Shown: piece after piece, positions 56,441-64,000 of the stretch
How positions within the stretch are numbered: the stretch's first letter is position 1
Layout of the letters: each line of letters begins with the position of its first letter
Origin: Dactylis glomerata
Lineage: Eukaryota > Streptophyta > Magnoliopsida > Poales > Poaceae
DNA: 64,000 bases
Assembly (NCBI GenBank): GCA_007115705.1
Contig: QXEO01001123.1
Span: forward strand, 186,001-250,000
Reading direction: 5' to 3'
Notes under the pieces: model-generated
Seen by the model: the letters and a program-made list of their open reading frames with translations, nothing else
What the model was told of the DNA's origin: nothing
The model's database searches: none
Translations under genes and position numbers: made by a program

Positions 56441-57509
56441 CTTCACACACTATCGTTGAAGAAAACTAGTACACACATACAAGAGAATCATCTTAACCTT
56501 TATTTCAATTCATAGTAATTCTAGGGTTCATCCTTATCCCCAGCTAAACTAGTCAAGCACAAGGGTACACGACATCATATGAATAATGAATTGAACTAAA
56601 GTAACAAAGCGCCCTTTATCGAAAATATGAATAATGAATGAATGAAGTGATGCATGTAGGGATCCACAATAAGTTTGGGATTACAACGCGATGGATGGAG
56701 GGATCAATGATGGGTACATATATGATGATGGCGATGATGAAGGTTGATATCTCCTTGTCCCAAGCATTGTTCTCCTCTTGCTTGGATGATGATGGTGTGG
56801 AGATCTTGATGGTGGAGGCGGCAGGGCTCCGCCAATTAGATGTGTGGATATGATTGTATCCTAGAGGCAGATCTTCCCTCCTTTAAATAGGCTCATGGGC
56901 AACGGTTTCACGTTCCGAAGGACCTCCGCCCACCCTATAGTATCCCCATCATAAAAGAGGTTCGGTTTGACGTTACTGAACTAATGGAGGGTCGTACAGT
57001 CATCCGTGCGGTCATGACCGTACCAGTGGTTGTTAACTCATGCAATATTTTGGTTACAGTTCCTCATACGAACTCCGATTGTGGTATTCTTCGGCTCGTT
57101 GGATACATATGGACAAGGGCTACAATACCATGTTCTTGGATCTTTAATATCTTATAATTAAAAAATAACCATTTTCACCCTTGCAATGGCTAAGTCCTGG
57201 TGCCTGTAACTCCTCCATTCTACCTCCTATCGGCTCATTTAACTGTGCTTTATTCATAAATATGTAGGACACCTACACACACCAAAGACAAGAAAAAGTA
57301 ATAAAATCCTAATAAAACTACTAATTGTAAAAAGCTCATATGAAAATGGATAAAAGACAAGTAATCTTGTTTATAGGACATAATTATTCTAGATGGTGCA
57401 TGTAATGAGTTAATTTATAATAAAACATTAGGCTCAAAACATGATATAAAATACACTTATCAACCATCCCCATGGGCATCCTCTCTGCCAACCATCTCGG
57501 CGCCCCTCG
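56441..57509. other. Right flank of element B, no gene seen
   Basis: About 1.07 kb. It includes a simple atg/gat-rich patch (56690-56830). No domain or terminal repeat supported. Confidence 0.4.
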
Positions 57510-57533
57510 CACTACTAGAAAAAAGCTTACCCA

Positions 57534-57782
57534 TAGCGCACCTAATATGGCTACCCGTAGCACATATGCCGTGCGCTGCGGGTAGCACGCCACTGGTAAA
57601 AAAAATACCCGTAGCGCATATCTGATGCACTACGGGTATGCATATTACCCGTAGCGCACCAGACACATGCGCTACGGGTAATCTGGTCCGTGCGCTACGG
57701 GTGTTTTTTTGTAATTCAAAAAAATTTGAAATTTTTTTATTTCTACTCGTGGCGCACTTGGTCTGTATGCGCTACGGGTAAT
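57534..57782. repeat. Subterminal repeats of the second CACTA element
   Basis: Alternating direct and inverted copies of acccgtagcgca / tgcgctacgggt with spacing of about 15-30 bp. They differ entirely from the tagtcccggtt repeats of the first CACTA element. Confidence 0.75.
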
Positions 57783-57814
57783 TTTTTTCAAAATTAAAAA
57801 AAGGGCGCCGCCGG

Positions 57815-58205
57815 CCGCCAGAGAGGAGGTCGTTAGAGAGGAGGTCATTGGAGAGGAGCTCGCCGGAGTGGAGGTTGCTAGAGAGGAGGTCGTTCGAGAG
57901 AAGCTCGCCGGAGAGCCCGTCGTTGGTGAGGAGCTCAACAGAGAGGAGGTCTTTGGAGAGAAGCTCGCCAGAGAGGTGGTCGTTGGAGAGGAGCTCGCCG
58001 GAGAGGAGGTCGTTGGAGAGTAGCTCGCCGGAGAGGAGGTCATTGGAGAGGAGCTCGCTGGAGAAGAGGTCGTTGGAGAGGAGCTCGCCGGAGAGAAGTT
58101 CGTTGGAGAGGAGCTCGCTTGAGAGGAGGAGCTAGGCCGGGAGCTCGCCGAAGAGAAGCTCGCCGGAGAGGAGGAGCTTGGCCGGGAGCTCGCCGGAGAG
58201 GAGCT
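57815..58205. repeat. 30-bp minisatellite (gagaggaggtcgttg gagaggagctcgccg)
   Basis: About ten 30-bp units and several half or variant units (with ggccgggagctcgcc) in tandem. The frame on the plus strand gives repeated Glu-Arg-Arg-Ser-Leu / Glu-Arg-Ser-Ser-Pro, and the minus strand gives Ser/Pro repeats. With no other coding support I treat it as a repeat, not a gene. Confidence 0.85.
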
Positions 58206-58350
58206 TCTCATGCTCATGTATGTGTGTGTTAGAGAGAGAGGGAGGGAGTGAGGTAGAAGAGATATGAGGTGGGTGAGAGAAGAAGGAAGGAGAGAGAGAA
58301 GAGGTGAGATAAGGACAAAGAGAGATATGGGTATGATTCACGAAAACAGT

Positions 58351-58755
58351 CGCCCACGCTTCGTGGAAAGTTATAGATTCATACCCATCATTGTCCATCA
58401 AGGGATGTCATTGGCTAAGATCTTATCATGGTCAACACTTATAGTTATGCCGCCTAGTTTAATTTCACGCGCACCAAATACTTCCTAGATCGCATGACCG
58501 TTCACTCCAAGGTCATCCAGATGGTTCAGATTCAAGTGGGATTCGAGGAAATAGTTGCCCATGTTTGATGGGAAGTTCTGGATTCATACCCATCATTGTC
58601 CGTTAGTGGATGTCACTGGGAGAGATCTTATCATGGTCAACACCTATAATTATGCCGCCTGGTTTAGTTTCACACGCACCAAATACCTCCCAGGTCACAT
58701 GACCGTTCACTCCAAGGTCATCCATGTGGTTCAGATTCAGGTATGGATACTCATT
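58351..58755. repeat. Diverged tandem duplication, 205-bp unit
   Basis: 58351-58555 and 58556-58755 share most positions, for example 'gattcatacccatcattgtc', 'cttatcatggtcaacac' and 'gaccgttcactccaaggtcatcca'. Copy 2 is open in one frame; copy 1 has stops. Source unknown. Confidence 0.8.
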
Positions 58756-59808
58756 AAAGACAAGAAAGACCTCATCCCCCGTGACGACCTACTAATGTCG
58801 TAAAGGAGAGCCAAACTACTTATGTTACATTTATAATTAAGTTGGGAACCCCTCATCCCCGTGATAACCTACTAACGTCATAGAGGCCTAAAAGATTACT
58901 TCATCTGGTTGGTATTGGACAAACGACCTCCTTAGGTCAGATTCTCGTGATAACCTACCTATGTCATAGTTTATAATTCAGGTATGGATATCCTCCCATG
59001 TGACTAATCCTTTATAGGTCAACAGATTGCCAGATTCATCATCTAGACAGACAAATCATGAGACATGTTGTTTAGGCCGAGGACAATCAAGGGACTCACC
59101 ATCCAGCTCCTGGGCGCTTCAAGACCTAGCATTTAGGTTCTTGCCCCCCCCCCCCAACCCGAGAGCTATCATCCAGGTTGAAGACGTCATCAAGACCATT
59201 AGACAATTCCATCCTAGAGTAAGGCAACTTCACCAATACTTCAAGGTTGGTCGTCCTATTAAAGGTACTGATCGGGGGCTTATTTGAGATCAGTGGTGCC
59301 AGACCGTAGTACACAGACGTGCATCATCTTTCATCCCATGACGCTCATGGAGACCATGACATGAAGGCCCACTTACAGAATCTCCAACCGACCTAACCTG
59401 CTGTGCTACACCAAGACTTCCCCGAAACCAGACATACATTGAAGGAAAGTTGCGATATGAACTTGACGTGCAGGACATCTAAGACCTGACTTGCAATATG
59501 TAGACAACTACCATCGACACACACATATATATAACAAAGATCATTCACCCCGAGATCAAGTTTAACATCTAGGCCCAAGTCTGAACCCTAGTTGTCGTAG
59601 TCTCCATAGTCATAAACCCTAGATTCATCTACTATCTCATTGGGTGCATCCATAAATCCGACAAAACCCATCTTGTAATAGTATTGTACGACCGATCTTG
59701 TGATCACACCATGAATAATGGCCCAAGGAACTTCATCATTAACACCGTGTTGTCTTTGACTCAAACTTGTTGACCCGAGCCCCCACCGACAACTCTTCTG
59801 ACCATTGG
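58756..59808. other. Intergenic, short repeated phrases
   Basis: Variants of 'gtgataacctactaacgtcatag' recur near 58785, 58858 and 58951. A C10 run lies near 59144-59153. No gene recognised. Confidence 0.4.
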
Positions 59809-59866
59809 GATTGTGATTGTCGAGGGATCGTCAATTAATCTGAAGGGAAGCTCGACAATCACAATC
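59809..59866. other. Perfect 16-bp inverted repeat (hairpin)
   Basis: gattgtgattgtcgag (59809-59824) and ctcgacaatcacaatc (59851-59866) are exact reverse complements separated by 26 bases. It could be a small palindromic remnant of a transposon or a cruciform/RNA hairpin. Confidence 0.6.
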
Positions 59867-60045
59867 ACAATCATGTCACTATATTTAATGTGTAGCACGA
59901 ACTAAGTGATTGTGCATGTATGTTTTAGGAGTTATCACACTTCGAAAGGAAAAATAAAATTATGTTCCGTCTCAATGTTTCAATGAAACTAATTCATCTA
60001 AGTAGAGAGCATCCTCATCATTGTTTCCATACCTTGTTTGCAGTT

Positions 60046-60775
60046 CAGCTTATTCCGTTCAGCCTATCAACAATTTTTTCTATAGGGGGTCTGAGTTTCC
60101 GATCAATGTAACACATTCCACCCCAGTTTCGATGCATAGTTTAACTTGCAGGAGGCCTTGTGGACCTAACGAACTGTACTTGGATGTTATGTGCTCTGGT
60201 GTCCAAGTTTTGTGTACCTGCATGGAGAATCAGAATCGTGATGGTCGGTGACAATGTAGAAACGAAAATGTAATATAAGCTTCAGTTTGTATGTACAAAT
60301 AATAGTGTAATATTTCCTCTTACTTCATCAATAAATTTCCTGCCAGACGGTTGGTGTTTTCCAGAATTGCTCTGCTCTTTTGTGGCGATCTCGATTATTA
60401 TTACACCTAAACTATAAATATCTGATTGGGCCGAAATTTCACCTCTATCCAGGTATTCTGGAGCCATGTACCCACTGGATGGCATTACAACCGAAAGTTA
60501 GTAGACAATACTAGAGTGACAAAAATGATATTTACATTATAAGTAAGGAATAAACTAATGTTATGAAATTTGGTAATGCGCTTACTATGATCCCACAACT
60601 GTTTGTGTGCACAACCGAGTTTGTTCTTGGCCAAAGACTCTCAAGAGTGCGAAATCCGCAATCTTCGGAACCATATTTTCATCCAACAGTATGTTATCAG
60701 GCTTCAGATCCATCTCTACTAATAATATTGCTACAGGTATGATCCGTGGCTCGCAAATACGCTTTCAATCCACAA
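60046..60775 (-). pseudogene. Receptor-like protein kinase pseudogene, C-terminal kinase exons
   Basis: Minus strand. Exon A (~60775-60586) covers the catalytic loop (SRD, then LKPDNILLDENMVPKIADFA), with a frameshift between RD and LKP near 60700 and DFA instead of DFG. Exon B (60474-60324) reads GYMAPEYLDRGEISAQSDIY then SLGVIIIEIATKE (subdomains VIII-IX). Exon C (60217-60046) reads VHKTWTPEHITSKYSSL then QVKLCIETGVECV and, after a second frameshift near 60105, DRKLRPPIEKIVDRLN and a stop. Splice sites (tcata|gtaagc, atccag|tggg; gatgaa|gtaaga, atgcag|gtacac) keep the phase expected for plant receptor-like kinases. N-lobe, transmembrane segment and ectodomain are missing. Two frameshifts, loss of the HRD histidine and DFA make it a pseudogene. 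Confidence 0.75.
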
Positions 60776-61214
60776 AAAATATGCTTTCCTCCCCCTCCGT
60801 CCCGCACGTCTCCTTTACCGCATATCACGTCCTTAATCGACGTCGTGACCAGCCATGCCTCTGATCTGATTTGTGTACAACTCGGACCAGCCAAGTTAAA
60901 TCCGTCCAAACCACGAGTCGAAAACTCGAAATAGGCTGCAGATTCCTGTCGTCTGCGATTGATCTGGTGGCCGGTCAAGCTGCCTAACTCCTGCCGTCAG
61001 CCTGAATATCGCCGGGGACGACGAGCCGGAAGTGCTTGGGTTCGCAGGAGGAGCGCACGATCCGATGGTTTCTGATAGGTTCCGCCGTCACCAGTACTGG
61101 TTATACGGAGGCGGCAACAGAGTGGGTGGTTAAGCTCCGTGTCGATCCAGACCGCGATTGAGGGGAGCGGCTGGACACGAACTCGCCGGTGGCCATGATG
61201 CGGGTACCAGTGAG
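60776..61214. other. GC-rich genic-looking remnant
   Basis: Mixed composition with short frames on both strands and no domain that I recognise. It may belong to the damaged kinase locus or to another captured fragment. It is contiguous with 62736 onward before the solo LTR inserted. Confidence 0.35.
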
Positions 61215-61219
61215 ACAAG

Positions 61220-62730
61220 TGATACGTCCAATTTGCATCACTATTTTATATCATAATTTACTGTTATTCATTGATATATCTCATATTTAGAGTTGATACT
61301 TATGTTATTTCCTTTGTTTTCACATGTTTGATGATCATCGGAGGAGTTGCTGCCGGAGTCAGGATTCTGCTGGAAAAGGGACCATCAAGAGACCATATTT
61401 TGAAGATCAGGAAAATTCCAGAAAAATACCCAGAAATTATATTTTCCCAGAAGACCTACTAAGCCAGAAGGAGGAGTCGAGAGGAGCCAGAGGGGCCCCA
61501 CACGCCAGGGCGGCGCGGCTAGCCCCCTGGCCGCGCGGGCCCCACATGAGGCCATCCTGGCCCACCTCTGGTCTCGCCCCTTCACGTACATCATCGTCCC
61601 CGAAAACCTAAGTCGGAGGGAGGGCTCAGAGTTAGACACAGCCGCCTCTGCGGGGCGGAGAACACCAGAGAGAAAAAGCTCTTCGGCAGAGAGAAATCTG
61701 CCGGGGAAATTCCTTCCCGGAGAGGGGAGATCGTCACCATCGTCATCACCATCGCACTGGACATCATCGGGATCATCATCATCATCATCTCCATCACCAG
61801 CACCTTCATCTCCACCATCACCTCGCCATCCCGCTGTAACATCTTGAGTTGGATCTTGTTATATTCATAGGGGAAACTTTCCCGGTGTTGATTACTCTTG
61901 TAGTTGATGCTATTGAGTGGAACCGTTGAATTAAGGTTTATGTTCAGATTGTTATTTACCATTATTTCACCTCTGATCATGATCCATATGATGTCTTGTG
62001 AGTAGTTCGTTTAGTTCTTGAGGACATGGGAGAAGTCAAGATGCTAGTAGTGAATTATTGTTGAGAAATATTTAATGGTTTGATATTGTTGTGGTGCTAT
62101 TTCACTAGTGGTGTCATGTGAACGTCGACTACATGATACTTCACCATTTATGGGCCTAGTGAGATGCATTGTGTATTTGGCTACCGATTGTGGGGTTGCT
62201 GGAGTGACAGAAACCTAAACCTCCGTTGGGAAATCATAGCACCAGGGAGCGTAGGATCATAGAGTTTAAGGCTGTGGTTAGATTTATCTTAATTACTTTC
62301 TTGTATTTGCGGATGCTTGCAAGGGGTATAATCACAAGTGTGTATTTATCCTAGTAAGGGTAGTGCGCTAGCATAGGTTCACCCCCATAACACTTACCAA
62401 ACCAATAAATACTATTGGCTCTATGAAGCGAAAGCTCTTGACAGAAACCTCCCGTGTGTCCTCGAGAACGTTTGGTTATTATAAGAACACAACCGGCTTG
62501 TCCTTTGCTGAAGAAAGGATTGGGCCACTTGCTGCAATTGTTACTACTGTCTTTTATTTACTCGCACTTTATTTACTCGTATTACCAAATACCCCTGAAA
62601 ACCTGTTTGCTAGTATTTACAGTGATTCCTTGATCAAAACTGCTCATCAACACCTTCTGCTCCTCGTTGGGTTCGACACTCTTATTTATCGAAAGTACTA
62701 CGATACACCCCCTATACTTGTGGGTCATCA
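61220..62730 (+). mobile_element. Solo LTR of another Gypsy-like family (TSD ACAAG)
   Basis: 1511 bp starting tgatacgtccaatttgcatc and ending cttgtgggtcatca. A perfect ACAAG duplication flanks it (61215-61219 and 62731-62735). Start and length suit a large Triticeae Gypsy LTR, but the body is unlike families A and B. The interior has GA- and atc-rich tracts (61740-61830). The reading frame 62423-63181 crosses the LTR boundary and is not a gene. Confidence 0.9.
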
Positions 62731-62735
62731 ACAAG

Positions 62736-63700
62736 CCACGGACATCAGCCCATCGTTGAGGCCTAGGATGAACGCACAGAGCCACTTCGCCCTGCCAGAC
62801 ATACGAGCCTTTTCAACCTTCTCAAAGGAAGGCACCGGCCATGTCAAAAAAATGAGAGGAAGGCACCGGCCACAGCCTGCTTCATTGACAACGCTAGGGT
62901 TCCTTGGGCGTGGAATCGGTGGAGATCGAGGGCAGTCGTGCGCAGGGCTGGATCTTGCCAGACTCCGCCTGGAAGGGTGCAGCGTCGGTTCACCACCTGA
63001 CGGCGTGCTCGCACTTCCACCGACCGTCCGCGTGGCGTGGAGTCGGTTCCCTAGCCGAATCACAGAGGGATTATCATTGCGGTTTACTGGGGTAAACATG
63101 CCCGGGCTATTACGTGCGCTAGCTCAGCCTGAATTAGTCTTGAGCGCATTAGATTATACTGCAGTGCATGGTCGCAACTGAATGTGCCCATGAGATAAAA
63201 TCGTGGATTCTAACTGAAAGTGCAGTTCAAAGGACTATTGCATGTAGATGCAACATATGAGTTCGTTTCTTGCCTGCTTACTTGAGGCTTGATATTTTGG
63301 TGATTACACTAAACAAGTAAACATGGATAGCCAAATCAGAGCACAACTGAATATGTGTACAAATTACGAGAGGCATGAGCTTCCTCTGTCGCTGTGGCGT
63401 GATTTCAGTAGGCAAGCAGCTGGTTTACTTCCAAGAGTCGGTCCACGGAGGCTACTTGCTTTTGCACGCCTGCGATGCTGCTAATTGAAAAGGCGATTCC
63501 ATGGCTAAGCTGGGCTCTGTTTTTGAATCTGTTTCACTGAAAAAGGGTCATCCTAAATAATCAAATTTCAGTTTTGGCAAGCTGGCTTACTCAATGGATA
63601 GAGCAAACTCTGCACCTTCTCATGCTGGTAGTTAGCATACACATACTGTTCTCAAAAGTACCATGAAGCTCGTTGTGGTGCTGCAGGTTCCTGCACATCC
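62736..63700. other. Intergenic, nothing recognised
   Basis: Contains a short direct repeat (ggaaggcaccggcca near 62829 and 62857). No domain-bearing ORF. Confidence 0.4.
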
Positions 63701-63990
63701 CGGCCCGCATCATGCCGCTCGAGCTGATTTGCGGGTTGGGGGCCTTTTTTTGCACCGATAAGATTCAGCATCGGCCCGCTGGCCCCCATCCGCGATGCAG
63801 GCGCCCGCATCCAGCCCGCATCGACCGCGATATATAGCGGTCGAGGGGGTCGATGCGGGTCGTGACCTGATCTCCCCCTCGCCGCAATCCCCTCCCAATC
63901 CAACCCCCCCCCCCCCCCGCCGCAATTGCTCACCGCCAGCCGCACGCGTGAGCCTGCCGCGCACAGATCTGCCCCGCGCTGCTCAGCAGC
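63701..63990 (+). promoter_or_regulatory. GC-rich promoter-like region at the right edge
   Basis: A GC-rich stretch with a TATA-like tatatag (63831-63837), a C-rich leader (C run about 63906-63919) and then ATG at 63991. The layout resembles the upstream region of the Harbinger Myb-like gene at 42377-42716. Confidence 0.35.
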
Positions 63991-64000
63991 ATGTCCGGGA
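63991..64000 (+). CDS. Possible gene start cut by the window edge
   Basis: ATG TCC GGG A follows the promoter-like region above (context gcagcATGt). Three codons are too few to identify anything. Listed only because TATA, leader and ATG are in plausible order. Confidence 0.2.

Larger units (their letters stand above)
57510..58330 (+). mobile_element. CACTA transposon left end (right end not found)
   Basis: Starts cactactagaaaaaagctta, a canonical CACTA terminus. It is followed by about ten inverted copies of the subterminal motif acccgtagcgca / gcgctacgggta (57534-57782), then a 30-bp minisatellite. No matching right terminus (reverse complement of cactactagaaa) was found downstream, so the element is truncated or its end is degraded. 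The end coordinate is arbitrary. Confidence 0.7.

Noticed and set aside
57672..58217. 181-aa Ser/Pro-rich ORF (minus) and 95-aa Glu/Arg/Ser ORF (plus)
   Set aside because: Both are translations of the same 30-bp minisatellite in opposite strands. The open frame follows from a period divisible by three.
62423..63181. 252-aa ORF with a hydrophobic stretch
   Set aside because: It crosses the TSD-defined end of the solo LTR at 62730, so it joins unrelated sequences by chance.
1..64000. CRISPR arrays, bacterial operons, phage or plasmid modules
   Set aside because: No regularly spaced repeats, Shine-Dalgarno-led gene runs or prokaryotic replication genes. Introns and plant transposons are present throughout.

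Overview
The window looks like nuclear DNA of a grass, most probably the Triticeae (wheat, Aegilops, barley group). This is inferred from dense nesting of Athila-like and CRM-like Gypsy LTR retrotransposons, CACTA elements with 'tagtcccggtt/accgggacta' subterminal repeats, CTCCCTCC-type Stowaway MITEs, CTAG-ended Helitrons and GAGCATCTCC-type Harbinger elements. I see no rRNA, tRNA, CRISPR or prokaryotic features. All calls come from reading the sequence; no database search was run.

Layout. 1-7703: non-autonomous Athila-like LTR element 'A', entered inside its 5' LTR, with a gag-protease ORF and no polymerase. 7704-17268: a MITE field. One PIF/Harbinger MITE (11087-15267, TSD TTA) has been opened by a Stowaway and by a 3.6-kb Mariner-like element that carries a LINE zinc-binding segment and a host exon fragment. 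17269-25883: the one substantial host gene, an apparently intact three-exon NLR with two NB-ARC blocks, the first degenerate. Its intron 1 holds a LINE tail with a hAT MITE inside; its intron 2 holds a whole Helitron. 28226-38095: a CACTA element carrying an intact DEDDy 3'-5' exonuclease-like ORF, split by a full-length CRM-like Gypsy element on the minus strand with LTRs that look identical. 39229-40890: a second Helitron of the same family. 42377-44620: a PIF/Harbinger element with an intact Myb/SANT-like gene and no transposase. 46471-56435: full-length non-autonomous Athila-like element 'B', whose 5' LTR holds a solo LTR of family A. 57510-64000: a CACTA left end with a 30-bp minisatellite, a 205-bp tandem duplication, a frameshifted receptor-like kinase pseudogene (minus strand), a 1.5-kb solo LTR, and a possible gene start at the right edge.

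Target-site duplications fix most boundaries: GATAG (B), GGTAT (solo A), GAACC (CRM-like), ACAAG (second solo LTR), AAA (CACTA), TTA (Harbinger), TA (Stowaway) and GGTAAGAG (hAT). Nesting gives relative ages: CACTA before CRM-like element, B before its solo LTR, Harbinger MITE before its Stowaway and Mariner-like inserts. LTR divergence counted by eye ranks B oldest (about 21 differences in 1543 bp), then A (3 in 804), then the CRM-like element (none seen in 925). The best candidates for new biology are the NLR with its apparent exon duplication, the exonuclease ORF carried by a CACTA element, and the shared architecture of the two polymerase-less retrotransposons.
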